Positions 1-9,260 are shown, numbered from the stretch's first letter. The stretch is DNA of 53,203 nucleotides from Nanobdellati archaeon (GCA_018304505.1 JAGVWA010000018.1:1-53203); one strand, 5' to 3'. Program-made: numbers and translations. The notes: generated by a model from the sequence alone, not told the origin.

Positions 1-1947
1 ATAAGCAACAAGGGCGGCTTGACCCTGTATAACCTTTCAAGCTATACAGTGACGAATGCCACGGGTGGCAAAATCGTGTTGCCTAGCCCGGTTTACAAAC
101 TGGTTTTCACGGCAACAGATGGCATCCAGACGCAAACGAACGAAGTCAACATTTCTTATCACGAGAGAAATAAGTTAGTAACCGGAATGCTGAAATGGCC
201 CATAACGCTTCAAGGCGAAATCAACTTGACGACTGAAATCGTGCCTGTGGAGATGTTCGCTGATTCAAACATCAGCAACAATAAGAACGTTACGACCTAT
301 GGCGTCAAAGAGGAGACATTGCTTGCGCCAAATTGCCTTACGCAGCCAGACGAACATGGCTTCCTGGATTTGAGGGCAAGGGCGGGAGTCTATGATAATG
401 ATGGGAACTTGTTCTGTTCAGACACCGGCGTTTCAGTAACCATTGACGGGCAAACCCATGGGCTGAAACGCTATGCTGGCTGCACATACGCAAAGTTAGT
501 TCAGCTGCCAGGCGGCGATTACACTGCAACATATGAAGCAGAATTCCTGGATCATCCAAAGCAGCAGGCAGTGTGCACATATACCTCTGAGGAAGAATCA
601 GCAGCGGACGTCATTGTTTATGGAATAGGCCGGGGCTCAATAGTTAGGGCAGGACAGAACATAACGCTTGAAGCAGTGGCCACAGTGAGCCGATCCAAGG
701 TCTCTGGGGCTACCATATCTGTCGGCCTTGCAGAAGGAGACCAGGTAGTTGAAGCAAAACAAATGACTGAAAACGCTAGAGGGATACACTCTGCAGAAAT
801 GTCAATCCCGACACAACCCGGTGAGTACTCATTTGTTTACTTGATGGAGTACCAGGGCTTTACAGCAACAGAGATAATAGGGTTCACAGTAACAACCGAC
901 CCTGCAAAGGTTACGTTAGAGGAAATCACGCTAGGGAACAGGATGTTTATTATTTATCCCCAAGCAAAGGAGTACACAGTGGGGCAGCGGCTGCCGCTAC
1001 AAGTCGAGGTAATAGATGACCGCGGAGCTGCCTTGACTGACATCACGATGGTTGCAGAGGTCTACCAAAACGGTGCCCTGCTAGACTCAGTTGCACTGCC
1101 GATTCACAGGGACGGCTTTAGGGCCTTAAGGGAATTCACGCAGCCAGCAAACTACGACGTGGTGTATAAAACCGTAGTGCAGGGCGTTGAGCTGTCAGAG
1201 CGGGTCTCGTTTGTAATGGGCGAGCCAACGCAGATCGCGCAGGTAGCTGAGTTCGCAATACAAGTGATATCGCCGCAGGAAGACGTTTACGCTGAAAACT
1301 CGGAACTCATTGTCAGGGTGCAAGTAACAGAACAAGGATCGCCGGTAGCAGATGCCAATGTCAAGCTGGTTATTGACAACACTGAGCTGCAAATGGCCTA
1401 CGACAGCTTCGGCGAATACGAAACGGTAATAGGACCACTGGAAAGCGGCGAGTACAACATCCGCGTCGTTGCGTTGAAGCAAAACAAGGTTACAGAAGAG
1501 AGGATTACATTTATCATCAGCGACAAGTTCATTACCCTCGACGTGGTGAACCCAGTACCTAAAGCTGATCTAGAGCTTGAACTAGGGCAGCCAGTCGCGC
1601 TCAGAATAAAGGCGCTTGACGAAGCATCAGACGTGGTCTCTGCTGTAATAGTGCGCGGCTCGATTCTGGAGCCAAGCGGCAGAAAACTGACGTTGCAGTT
1701 CACACAAGACCCAGTTACTGGAGACTACACATCTGTCTTCTATCCAAATGACGAGGGCATATACAAAATCGACGTCAGGGCCACCAAGCCGGGCTTCATT
1801 TCAGACGAGATCTCGAGCACGTTCAACGTGAACATCCTCGTTGAAGAGACGCAGCCATTAACAGTCGACACAAGCACCGTGCTCACAATCGTCGTGGCCT
1901 TGGCGATCATCATCGCGCTAATAACAGTAATCCGCATGATCCTCTAA
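1..1947 (+). CDS. Large surface protein with Ig-like repeats (5' partial)
   Basis: The reading frame is open from the first base, so the true start lies upstream of the window. The visible 648 codons form about five beta-rich repeats of 80-100 residues, each closing with a 'GEY/GDY/GIY' turn and an alternating strand pattern like Ig or macroglobulin MG domains. A single C-terminal hydrophobic helix (about 22 residues) followed by one Arg anchors it, so most of the protein should lie outside the cell. No catalytic motif is visible. It is probably an envelope or S-layer-associated protein. The fold class is an inference from pattern, not from a search. Confidence 0.75.
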   Translation: MSNKGGLTLYNLSSYTVTNATGGKIVLPSPVYKLVFTATDGIQTQTNEVNISYHERNKLVTGMLKWPITLQGEINLTTEIVPVEMFADSNISNNKNVTTYGVKEETLLAPNCLTQPDEHGFLDLRARAGVYDNDGNLFCSDTGVSVTIDGQTHGLKRYAGCTYAKLVQLPGGDYTATYEAEFLDHPKQQAVCTYTSEEESAADVIVYGIGRGSIVRAGQNITLEAVATVSRSKVSGATISVGLAEGDQVVEAKQMTENARGIHSAEMSIPTQPGEYSFVYLMEYQGFTATEIIGFTVTTDPAKVTLEEITLGNRMFIIYPQAKEYTVGQRLPLQVEVIDDRGAALTDITMVAEVYQNGALLDSVALPIHRDGFRALREFTQPANYDVVYKTVVQGVELSERVSFVMGEPTQIAQVAEFAIQVISPQEDVYAENSELIVRVQVTEQGSPVADANVKLVIDNTELQMAYDSFGEYETVIGPLESGEYNIRVVALKQNKVTEERITFIISDKFITLDVVNPVPKADLELELGQPVALRIKALDEASDVVSAVIVRGSILEPSGRKLTLQFTQDPVTGDYTSVFYPNDEGIYKIDVRATKPGFISDEISSTFNVNILVEETQPLTVDTSTVLTIVVALAIIIALITVIRMIL

Positions 1948-2044
1948 AAGAATCAGAAGAATAATCAGAGGCCAGAACATGGGCATGTGAAAAGCTTTAA
2001 AAACAACAAAGCACACAACAGACACAAGGCAGGGGGAAATCGGT

Positions 2045-2275
2045 ATGACAAAAAAGCAACAGGACGAGGTACTCGTATGGCAAGACGCAGAAGGAAAGTA
2101 CAAACTTGGATACTCCCAGTACTTGGACATGCAGAAACTTAAGTGGCAGAAGTTTATCTTCGCAGCTCTCATTGTCTTGATTGTGCTTTTAATAGTTGGC
2201 GGCGCAGTAGCCTGGAATCTAGTGCAAAGAATCGACGCCCTTGATCCTATAGGAAAGCTCGCAGCGCTGCGATAA
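2045..2275 (+). CDS. Small single-pass membrane protein
   Basis: This 76-residue protein has a charged N-terminal half and one strongly hydrophobic helix at about residues 38-62, then a short amphipathic tail. An AGGGGGAAAT purine stretch lies just before the ATG, and a promoter-like GAAAAGCTTTAAAAAC sits about 50 bases upstream. It follows the surface protein on the same strand and may belong to the same envelope group. I do not recognise the family. Confidence 0.65.
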   Translation: MTKKQQDEVLVWQDAEGKYKLGYSQYLDMQKLKWQKFIFAALIVLIVLLIVGGAVAWNLVQRIDALDPIGKLAALR

Positions 2276-2351
2276 ACTCGTTTCGCTATAAGGCGGCTGA
2301 ACAGCTCTATTAACAGCTAATTTTATATACAAAGGGGGGTTAGTGCAAAGT

Positions 2352-2492
2352 ATGCAAGCTAAACGAGCTAGGATAATACCACAAGGCAATGAGCGCACAA
2401 CCCTGGAAGAGTATGTCCTGATATTCATTACCATTGTAATCCTGCTGCTTTTGACGGTTGTTATTCTTACATTCCCGACTATAGGAAGCTAG
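2352..2492 (+). CDS. Micro-protein with one transmembrane helix (46 aa)
   Basis: This short ORF has an N-terminus rich in Arg and Lys, then 'LEEY' and a hydrophobic helix of about 22 residues ending in FPTIGS. A TATA-like TTTTATATAC lies about 30 bases upstream and a G-run sits between it and the ATG, which supports expression. The architecture matches the 76-residue protein just before it and several other one-helix proteins in the window. Function is unknown. It could be chance coding, but the start context and helix argue against that. Confidence 0.55.
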   Translation: MQAKRARIIPQGNERTTLEEYVLIFITIVILLLLTVVILTFPTIGS

Positions 2493-2538
2493 GTTCGGCG
2501 CTAAACATTTAATAAGGCGCGTTTTGTAATCAGACACA

Positions 2539-4230
2539 ATGAAGGCACTATCCGCGTTTCTCGCAATTCTCGCATTGTCGGTCATGATGGGCTGCACGTA
2601 TTTCCAGCCTGCTGAAGAACCGATGCCCCCCGTGGCTATTGAGCTGCCGGCAAGAACAGTGACTATTAATGTTGAGGATCAAGATGGAAACGCATTTGAG
2701 GGGGCTGTGATAAGCATCGATTACCGAAACATGACGATAGAGAACTACATTATAAATGGCACACATGACATCGAAATCTTCGACACAGCGCCTTTCATAA
2801 TCCTCACGTGCCCAGAAGGCACAGATGGCGGATTTACACAAAACCTGGACACCACGGCAACTAATAACTTCACACTCATGTGCAATCTCCAACCAAGAGA
2901 GGTGTTGGCAGGGATTTTCGAAACCGGGATGGAATTCGACATCACTACATGGGGCTACAGGAAATCGCACGAAGGAATCGAGGTGCACCTTGGATTAAAC
3001 CCCGATGGGTCAGTGTACCTTGCAATCATTGGCAAGGACAGGGAAACAAACACTGAATTTTCGATATCCCATGACCTTTCAGCAGAGCCAGGACAATACA
3101 TGCTGGCACAGGGCGTGGTAAAATTCAATGTAACCATACACAAGATTGAGAAGTTGTATGAGCAGTACAAGGCATCCATTACCCTACAAACCACGCGCGA
3201 ATACTTCGATTATGGGGAAGAATTCGAAATCAACTTAAGGGAAGGCCTGCTTTCGCGCGACACAAACGTAACGCTAACAATGTACCAAATCGACGGAAAA
3301 TATTACCTGTATGTCACAAGCACCCGCAGTCCGAAGCTCTATGATGAGCTGCTCGACATGTCCTCTGCCATAGTTGAAACTGCAAAAGAAGAAAACAGGA
3401 TTTCTTTCGAAGTCATCAAGATTGATGAGCAGAATCAAAAGGCAGTCATAAAGGCCACGAAACCAGTGTACATAAAAGATGGTGAAGAATTCACCCTGAA
3501 GGAAAACGAGTCCATTAGGACAACTGACGGCTACGAAATAAAACTCGAAAAGGCCTCACAGAATTTCCATATTATTAGGAATGAAGCAACTCAACTAGAA
3601 GAGACGGAATTCATTCCAGTTGCAGAGGTAACGGTTTCGCGATACAATGTGCCGTACAGTACAGCGTTCAGGGAATACAACTACGATAAAACGCGCTACA
3701 CAATGACGTCGCTTAGTACAAACAGGCTGTTCCTCCTGTCGAGCCATGGCAACTACACCAATCGTCATTACTTCGACTCGCTGTTTTTCACAGACGAACG
3801 CAACGTCGGCAAGGCCCGCGTCTTCTTGAAAAACGTAACCGGCACAGAGAAAAACGCGACAAGCAACAAGACCGTAACATTATCCCTAACTAGAAACGAC
3901 TTCATTGCCCCGACAGGCACCCTAATCGTGCCTAGGTTGAATTACGCGCCAAAGGAGTCCATTAACGTCACATACACAGTTGATGACCAAAGCCAGGTAG
4001 GTGTAATTTATTTGGTCATGAAAAACGTGAGCGCGTCAGGCGAAACAATTACTTATCATTACATTAATTATGACTCGGCCAACAAGTACTATAGAGGATT
4101 GTTTAGGCTAGTGGGTGCCTTTGTTCTTTTTGAAGTGGTTGCATACGACAAGGCAGGCAACAAAGGCGTAATAGGCGGCCAGCTCGGAGGCCCACTCAAG
4201 ATGACTGAAGACCTAACTATCCCTGTCTAA
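2539..4230 (+). CDS. Putative lipoprotein / surface protein
   Basis: This 563-residue protein starts with a short hydrophobic signal and a lipobox-like MMGC at about residues 16-19, suggesting export and lipid anchoring. Residues about 40-120 resemble a carboxypeptidase-regulatory beta sandwich ('VEDQDGNAFEGAVISI'). Residues about 455-555 resemble an Ig-like module ('PKESINVTYTVDDQSQVG', 'VAYDKAGNKG'). Many N-x-S/T sequons (for example NMT, NGT, NFT, NVT) would allow N-glycosylation. It lies in the same envelope cluster as the upstream repeat protein. No enzyme motif is seen. Confidence 0.65.
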   Translation: MKALSAFLAILALSVMMGCTYFQPAEEPMPPVAIELPARTVTINVEDQDGNAFEGAVISIDYRNMTIENYIINGTHDIEIFDTAPFIILTCPEGTDGGFTQNLDTTATNNFTLMCNLQPREVLAGIFETGMEFDITTWGYRKSHEGIEVHLGLNPDGSVYLAIIGKDRETNTEFSISHDLSAEPGQYMLAQGVVKFNVTIHKIEKLYEQYKASITLQTTREYFDYGEEFEINLREGLLSRDTNVTLTMYQIDGKYYLYVTSTRSPKLYDELLDMSSAIVETAKEENRISFEVIKIDEQNQKAVIKATKPVYIKDGEEFTLKENESIRTTDGYEIKLEKASQNFHIIRNEATQLEETEFIPVAEVTVSRYNVPYSTAFREYNYDKTRYTMTSLSTNRLFLLSSHGNYTNRHYFDSLFFTDERNVGKARVFLKNVTGTEKNATSNKTVTLSLTRNDFIAPTGTLIVPRLNYAPKESINVTYTVDDQSQVGVIYLVMKNVSASGETITYHYINYDSANKYYRGLFRLVGAFVLFEVVAYDKAGNKGVIGGQLGGPLKMTEDLTIPV

Positions 4231-4241
4231 AAAGCCTCTGC

Positions 4242-5291
4242 CTAAAACGCACACTTTAGCAAAACATCGTAAGGCGCGTCAGTCTTTATGCCATAGCCAG
4301 AAAACAGCGTGCCAGAAGCGTGAAAACCATTAGCCTGAATGGCCTTTACTATCACCGACTTTTGCTTGTTCTTCTTATTTAAAAATTTTCCAAGTTCATG
4401 CAAGTCATAGTAGAATGGCAAGTGCGCCTCGCTGTTGATTTTTTCAAACAGCGTGTGCTTGTAAGTCAGGTTTTTCAGAAAGTCAGAATCATACGTCCCC
4501 CCTAAGTAAATCGGGCCGCTGCACTTTAATTGATTTCCACATTTACATGTGCTAAGGGCGCTTGAATACAACCCGCGGGTGTGCTGGCGTAGGCACTTTT
4601 CGCACTCTGCAACAAATCCCTGCTGCTCGATTTTTTCGTCAGTGCGTTTTCTGCTGTCAACGGTTTTTAGGAACACCCGGTAGTAGTGCAGCCTGTGGTA
4701 ACTAAATAATGGCTCAAGGGCAATGTTGAACTTGGCGGCCTCGCGCATTGCATAAGTAATCAGGAGTCGTAGGCCAAGTTCATGCGCAAAACTTGTCTTG
4801 TGCACAACGCTTCCATATTTCCTGTAACAAGCATTCTGGAATGTGCCGCTCAAGCTTCCGATGTCTGTCGCAGTCAGGCAAAGTAAACCGTTGTTGCTCT
4901 TAAGTGCTCTGAAGGCATTAAAAGTGAACTTTCCCGGCGATCCGAACGGGTCGATGTCGATGCAGTCAAAGTATTCCCGTCTATGCCCAGTTAAGAAATC
5001 GTTAGCCTCTTCATTTGATATTTTCAAGTTGACCTTGTTCAGGTCTGCATTTTTCTCGATGAGCTTGACAGCGCTTGGCTGCACGTCGTTTGCCCATACC
5101 TCGAAATCGTTGCCCTCGACTGCATAACGCGTTGCTCGGGATCCGGTTCCCGACAGCAAGTCCAGTACCTTTGCCCTATTGGGCAAGTACTGCCTTAGCA
5201 GCAGTGCAGAGATGTCCCTGTCGTAACTCATCTTGGGGTTATAGAAAACCAAGGCATGCGCGGGATCGTCCAAGCCTTCTTGCCGTGGCAC
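4242..5291 (-). CDS. trm1: tRNA (guanine26-N2)-dimethyltransferase Trm1
   Basis: The enzyme dimethylates G26 in tRNA using S-adenosylmethionine. Visible family marks are VFYNPKMSYDRDI near the N-terminus, the SAM-binding 'VLDLLSGTGSRATRYA', and the catalytic motif IDPFGSP. A four-cysteine zinc site (CEKC...CKCG, about residues 235-255) follows. The called GTG start gives 349 residues. However, the frame stays open for 13 more codons upstream and encodes EGKTKLEVP, which matches the conserved Trm1 N-terminus. No ATG, GTG or TTG lies in that extension, so the real start may be a rare codon such as ATC. The gene is divergent from rnhB and shares its promoter region. Confidence 0.9.
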   Translation of the reverse strand: MPRQEGLDDPAHALVFYNPKMSYDRDISALLLRQYLPNRAKVLDLLSGTGSRATRYAVEGNDFEVWANDVQPSAVKLIEKNADLNKVNLKISNEEANDFLTGHRREYFDCIDIDPFGSPGKFTFNAFRALKSNNGLLCLTATDIGSLSGTFQNACYRKYGSVVHKTSFAHELGLRLLITYAMREAAKFNIALEPLFSYHRLHYYRVFLKTVDSRKRTDEKIEQQGFVAECEKCLRQHTRGLYSSALSTCKCGNQLKCSGPIYLGGTYDSDFLKNLTYKHTLFEKINSEAHLPFYYDLHELGKFLNKKNKQKSVIVKAIQANGFHASGTLFSGYGIKTDAPYDVLLKCAF

Positions 5292-5346
5292 CTCGAGCTT
5301 TGTCTTCCCTTCGATGACTGTTTCTTTTTAACGCTTTCGTGAAGTC

Positions 5347-5354
5347 TTTATATT
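5347..5354. promoter_or_regulatory. Shared TATA box of divergent trm1 and rnhB
   Basis: On the plus strand TTTATATT begins 30 bases before the rnhB ATG. Read on the minus strand the same bases give AATATAAA, placed correctly for a trm1 transcript. One AT-rich element may therefore serve both directions, and both mRNAs would be leaderless or nearly so. No second TATA is obvious in the 85-base gap. Confidence 0.5.
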
Positions 5355-5376
5355 CCAGTTCTGCTTACGCATATCA

Positions 5377-6045
5377 ATGAGAATCTTAGGCATAGACGAA
5401 GCGGGCCGCGGTCCTGTTTTTGGTTCATTATTTATTGGGGGCGTTTTGATAGACGACTCATTAAATGATGAATTGAAAAAAATCGGCGTCAAGGACTCCA
5501 AGTTATTGACGAACCAGCAGCGTGAGAACCTGTACAGGAAGGTCAATGAAATGGCCGATGAGGTTCATTATGTCGAAATCACTGCGAGCGAGATTGACGA
5601 CAAGAGAAAATACATGTCCCTGAATGAGATTGAGGCCATGAAGATGGCAGAATGCATTGAAATGTTTGACCAGTCGAAGATCGACAAGGTCATTTTCGAC
5701 TTACCTGAGCCCAACGGCAACCGATTTATTGGAAAGGTGCAGAAATACTTTGATTTCCGTCAGCCGGCGATTGCAGAGCATAAGGCCGACGTCAATTACC
5801 CTGCAGTTTCCTGTGCCAGCATTATTGCCAAGGAACGCCGAGAACGCTCACTAAAGCCGATTTATGACCAGTTCGGGTTTTTCGGCAGCGGCTACACCCA
5901 TGATCCCCGCAGCATCGAATTGTTAGAGCGCTTAGCAGATCATGCAGAGTATCCTGATTTTGTCAGGAGATCTTGGGACACGGCGATACAGGCGAGGAAC
6001 AGAAAGAATCAGAGCAGCCTGATGGATTTTAACAAGTCTAAATAA
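5377..6045 (+). CDS. rnhB: Ribonuclease HII
   Basis: It cleaves the RNA strand of RNA-DNA hybrids during primer removal and ribonucleotide repair. The 222-residue length is normal for archaeal RNase HII. The active-site residues are visible: D7 and E8 in GIDEAGRGPVFGS, D108 in VIFDLP, and D138 in HKADVNYP, followed by the family block SIIAKERR. The ATG sits 30 bases after the TATA box, so the message is probably leaderless. Confidence 0.95.
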   Translation: MRILGIDEAGRGPVFGSLFIGGVLIDDSLNDELKKIGVKDSKLLTNQQRENLYRKVNEMADEVHYVEITASEIDDKRKYMSLNEIEAMKMAECIEMFDQSKIDKVIFDLPEPNGNRFIGKVQKYFDFRQPAIAEHKADVNYPAVSCASIIAKERRERSLKPIYDQFGFFGSGYTHDPRSIELLERLADHAEYPDFVRRSWDTAIQARNRKNQSSLMDFNKSK

Positions 6046-6093
6046 TGGTTCAAGATAGCGAATTTGATTGTGAATTTGATTGTTACTTGCTGC

Positions 6094-6549
6094 TTATTCT
6101 TCTTCAGGAAAGTCTTCTTCGAGCTCTTTTTCAAGGTCCACGATCGGCTCCTCTTCATATCCTGGCGGTTCTGGAGGTTTCTCTGATGGCTTGAAGGCTT
6201 CCTCTGGCCTGAACAGGAAGTTCATGAATTTTTCAGCGGTCTCTGCTACTGCTTCTACAGCGCTTTGTTTCTGGCTGTCGTATAGGCACTTGAACACGAT
6301 TTTTCCTGTCTGGGCTTCAAAGTTCGCGAGCGCATTGTAAAACCCATCGAGCGACTCGTGGTTTTTTTCGTAAGTATCGACTACAATGACAAGTTGATCA
6401 AAGTCTTGCCATTTTTTCAAGTAGGCTAGGACATCAAATATGTCGATGACGCGCTTCTTTTCAAAATATATGTCCTGTACTTTGTACTTTGTGGCGTCTA
6501 TGAAGATGTCCGAGAAGTCTCCGCCGTACTCGATGATGCCGACTTTCAT
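6094..6549 (-). CDS. Conserved-looking hypothetical protein with acidic tail
   Basis: This 151-residue protein begins 'MKVGIIEYGGDFSDIFIDATKYK'. It has an alpha/beta pattern up to about residue 110, including LVIVVDTYEKN, which resembles a Rossmann-like core strand. The tail is Pro- and Glu-rich (PPEPPGYEEE, then mostly acidic), typical of a disordered interaction arm. It lies just downstream of the thermosome gene on the same strand and could be co-transcribed. I do not recognise the family. Confidence 0.6.
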   Translation of the reverse strand: MKVGIIEYGGDFSDIFIDATKYKVQDIYFEKKRVIDIFDVLAYLKKWQDFDQLVIVVDTYEKNHESLDGFYNALANFEAQTGKIVFKCLYDSQKQSAVEAVAETAEKFMNFLFRPEEAFKPSEKPPEPPGYEEEPIVDLEKELEEDFPEEE

Positions 6550-6596
6550 GAGTTACATATGGGTTTTGAGAATAAAAAGAAGGGGGTTGGGAATTG

Positions 6597-8237
6597 TTAC
6601 ATTCCCATTCCGCCCATGTCTGGAGGCATGCCTCCTGGAGGCATTCCACCGCCGCTGGCCTTGGTTGCAATGATGTCGTCTATCTTGAGGATCATTTCTG
6701 CTGCCTCGGCTGCTGAACTTATTGCCTGCTTCTTGACCTTCATTGCTTCAATGACGTTTTGTGCGCTCATGTCCTCGACCTTTGCAGCCATGACGTTGAT
6801 GCCGTGGTTCCTGTTGCCCTTAGCGTGCTGGTTTCTTAACTCGACGATTGAGTCGATTGAGTCCATGCCTGCGCTCTCTGCCAATGTCCTTGGAATGATT
6901 TCGAGTGCGTCTGCAAATGCTTCGATGCCCAACTGTGCTCGGCCGCCTTCTTGTCTTGCAAAAGTGCGTAGCTGCTCAGCGATCTCGATTTCCACTGCGC
7001 CCCCGCCGCTAACGATCTTGCCTAGTTCCAAGGCGCTTGTTGTTGAACCGATGCCGTCCTCCACTGCCCTTTCGGCCTCGTCAATCACGTGTTGCGTGCC
7101 TCCGCGTATGAGGACTGTAACTGCCTTCGGGTTTGTGCAGCCTTCGACAAAGGTCATTGCTTCGCCCGAGACTTTGCGTTCCTCGACTGTTTGTGCTTTG
7201 CCAAGGTCTGAGTCGCTTAGGTCTTTAAGGCTTGACACAATCTTTGCGCCTGTCGCTTTTGCCAATTTGTCGAGATCTGACTTCTTAACTCGTCTTACTG
7301 CAAAGACCCCTGCCTTGGCAAGGTAGTGCTGCGCCATGTCATCAATGCCCTTTTGGCAGAACATGACTGTTGCTTTGCTTTCAACGATTTTGTCCACCAT
7401 GTCCTTGAGCATTTTTTCTTCTTGTTCTAGGAAGGCTTGCATTTGGTCAGGGCTTGTGATTCTAATTTCGGCATCTGTCTCGGTGTCCTTGATTTCAAGG
7501 GCCACGTCTATGAGCGCGATTCTGGCGTTCTCGACTCTTTGTGGCATTCCTGAATGAACGCGTTCTTTGTCCACGACGATGCCCTCTATCAGCTGTGAGT
7601 CTGTGACCATGCCACCTTCTTTCTTTTCAACCTTGATGTAGTCCTTGTCCACAATTGCTTTCCCGTCTCGCTTTTCAGCCACTTTTATAATGGCGTTAAC
7701 AATTATCTTTGACAAGTGGTCCTTCTGGTGGCCTATTGAGCCTTTGCTGGCCATGGTTGTCGTGCATACGTTTATGAGTTTTTCCTTGTCGTCAATGCTT
7801 ATTGGCTGCGCGATTTCTTGCAGGATCTCCTGCGCCTTCTGCTCTGCGCTCTTGTATCCGCGGACGATCATTGTCGGGTGAACATCCTGATCAAGTAGGC
7901 CCTCGGCTTTTTTCAGGAGCTCCCCCGCGATCACTACTGCTGTTGTCGTTCCGTCTCCGGTTTCAGCGTCCTGTGTTTTTGCGACTTCTACGAGCATTTT
8001 TCCAATTGGGTGCTCAATAGACATTTCTTCGAGTATTGTTGCTCCATCGTTTGTTATTGTGATGTCTCCGATTGAATCGACGAGCATTTTGTCCATGCCC
8101 TTCGGCCCAAGTGTGGTCTTTATAGCTGTTGCCACGGCTCGGGCAACGAGAATGTTAATTCTCTGCGCGTCTTTACCTAATGTCCTCTGGGCACCTTCTG
8201 GTAGTATATATACTGGTTGCCCTGTTAGCTGCGTCAT
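6597..8237 (-). CDS. thsA: Thermosome subunit (group II chaperonin)
   Basis: The ATP-driven folding chamber subunit is 546 residues, normal for the family. Visible signatures are '[15 protein letters not shown]' near residue 40, the nucleotide-binding GDGTTTAVV near residue 95, and the flexible C-terminal Gly-Met tail ([18 protein letters not shown]) that projects into the chamber. A GGAGGT ribosome site lies about 10 bases before the ATG, and the leader is about 60 bases, unlike the many leaderless genes here. No second thermosome gene is in the window, so the ring could be homomeric. Confidence 0.97.
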   Translation of the reverse strand: MTQLTGQPVYILPEGAQRTLGKDAQRINILVARAVATAIKTTLGPKGMDKMLVDSIGDITITNDGATILEEMSIEHPIGKMLVEVAKTQDAETGDGTTTAVVIAGELLKKAEGLLDQDVHPTMIVRGYKSAEQKAQEILQEIAQPISIDDKEKLINVCTTTMASKGSIGHQKDHLSKIIVNAIIKVAEKRDGKAIVDKDYIKVEKKEGGMVTDSQLIEGIVVDKERVHSGMPQRVENARIALIDVALEIKDTETDAEIRITSPDQMQAFLEQEEKMLKDMVDKIVESKATVMFCQKGIDDMAQHYLAKAGVFAVRRVKKSDLDKLAKATGAKIVSSLKDLSDSDLGKAQTVEERKVSGEAMTFVEGCTNPKAVTVLIRGGTQHVIDEAERAVEDGIGSTTSALELGKIVSGGGAVEIEIAEQLRTFARQEGGRAQLGIEAFADALEIIPRTLAESAGMDSIDSIVELRNQHAKGNRNHGINVMAAKVEDMSAQNVIEAMKVKKQAISSAAEAAEMILKIDDIIATKASGGGMPPGGMPPDMGGMGM

Positions 8238-8320
8238 TTAAAAACCTCCGATCTGTTTCTATTTTAGTTATTTACTATGATAAGAATAACTTAGACTAAG
8301 GAATTGATTTGTGGACATTC

Positions 8321-8340
8321 ACTTATATAAAGCTTTTGCC
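8321..8340 (-). promoter_or_regulatory. Thermosome promoter (BRE/TATA)
   Basis: Read on the minus strand this is GGCAAAAGCTTTATATAAGT: an A-rich BRE followed by TTTATATA. The same GAAAAGCTTTATATA-like core recurs before several other genes in the window. It predicts a transcript start near 8300 and a leader of about 60 bases before the thermosome ATG. Confidence 0.55.
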
Positions 8341-8381
8341 TACCTATGGCCTATATATACATGCATTCCTTTTTTTAGAGC

Positions 8382-9161
8382 ATGGACTCGGGAAAAATTG
8401 ACATGTACAAGACAGCGCTTTACTTGCTGTTGGCAGTCATTGTGGCAATGCTCTCAGTGATCTTTGTGCCAATTGAACCAAGCTCGGTGATACAGAGCAA
8501 CAGAACTGATGTAAGTATACAAGGCGTTTCGTTCAACATCAGCGCAACTGGCACGGCTACTGTTTATCTCAACCCTGATGAAGTCACGGTAACGCTTGGC
8601 GTGGAAACCCTGGACATGAACGCGCAAGCGTCACAGCAGCAAAATACGCTGGCCATGAACGCTGTAATTGATTCACTCAGGGGGCTTGGCATTCATGACG
8701 ATGACATCAGGACCGTGACGTACAGCCTTACCGAGCAATACGACTACACCAGAGAAACTCGGGTATTTGCTGGTTACAGGACAGCGCACCACGTAACCGT
8801 GACAAGTAATGATGTAAAAAAAGCAGGGTTGATCATTGATTCTGCTTCAAAGGCTGGCGCCAACTACATTGGAGAGATAAACTTTGGCTTGCAAGACGAA
8901 ACCCGGCGTGCGGCATTACTGCAGGCTGTCACAGAGGCCACGCGAAACGCTTACGTAAAGGCCGAGGCCTCATCAAAGGTCTTCGGAGCAGACCAACTCA
9001 AGCCTGTAAACGTGCGCGCAGAACAGGACATCATTTATCCATTGTTCAGGGAATCGCTTGTAGTGGATGTGCAAGGCGCGTCTACTGAGGTAAGTCCAGG
9101 CCAAGTATCCGTGTCAGCAACCGTCACAGTGGACTTCCACGCAAGCGACCTTGGGATATAG
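8382..9161 (+). CDS. SIMPL domain (DUF541) exported protein
   Basis: A 259-residue protein with an N-terminal transmembrane or signal helix at about residues 9-27. A SIMPL domain follows, with the typical 'ISATGTATVYLNPDEVTVTLGVET' opening strand, an alanine-rich helix with 'QQNTLAMNAVIDSLRGLGI', and a closing 'GQVSVSATVTVDF' strand. SIMPL proteins are periplasmic or extracytoplasmic, with poorly defined roles in oxidative stress and signalling. TATA (CTATATATAC) lies 31 bases before the ATG, implying a leaderless mRNA. Confidence 0.88.
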   Translation: MDSGKIDMYKTALYLLLAVIVAMLSVIFVPIEPSSVIQSNRTDVSIQGVSFNISATGTATVYLNPDEVTVTLGVETLDMNAQASQQQNTLAMNAVIDSLRGLGIHDDDIRTVTYSLTEQYDYTRETRVFAGYRTAHHVTVTSNDVKKAGLIIDSASKAGANYIGEINFGLQDETRRAALLQAVTEATRNAYVKAEASSKVFGADQLKPVNVRAEQDIIYPLFRESLVVDVQGASTEVSPGQVSVSATVTVDFHASDLGI

Positions 9162-9184
9162 CTTAAACTGTTGAATTGCAAATG

Positions 9185-9192
9185 TTTAAATA
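9185..9192 (+). promoter_or_regulatory. TATA box of the Cys leader / tRNA-Cys / cysS unit
   Basis: TTTAAATA follows the SIMPL stop by about 24 bases. With the 26-30 base spacing seen elsewhere in the window, transcription would start near 9211-9215. That is at the second ATG of the Cys-rich leader ORF and about 110 bases before tRNA-Cys. No better TATA is visible nearer the tRNA. Confidence 0.5.
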
Positions 9193-9206
9193 AAACGAGG
9201 GGTATA

Positions 9207-9260
9207 ATGAGTTGCATGATTAACCAACGCACATGTTGCTGTTGTACCCAAACGAGGTAA
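9207..9260 (+). CDS. Putative Cys-codon leader peptide before tRNA-Cys/cysS
   Basis: The ORF encodes MSCMINQRTCCCCTQTR: 17 residues with five cysteines, four of them consecutive (TGT TGC TGT TGT at 9234-9245), then TAA. The alternative start at 9216 gives a leaderless 14-mer that keeps the four-Cys run. AGGGG lies 4 bases before the first ATG. The ORF directly precedes tRNA-Cys, a GNAT gene and cysS. A run of codons for the amino acid charged by the downstream synthetase is the hallmark of ribosome-sensing leader peptides in bacterial attenuators. The codon run is seen directly; translation and regulation are inferred. Confidence 0.6.
   Translation: MSCMINQRTCCCCTQTR

Noticed and set aside
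6559-7326. 255-codon plus-strand ORF
   Set aside because: It is the antisense shadow of the thermosome gene, with Ser/Cys/Met-rich composition.
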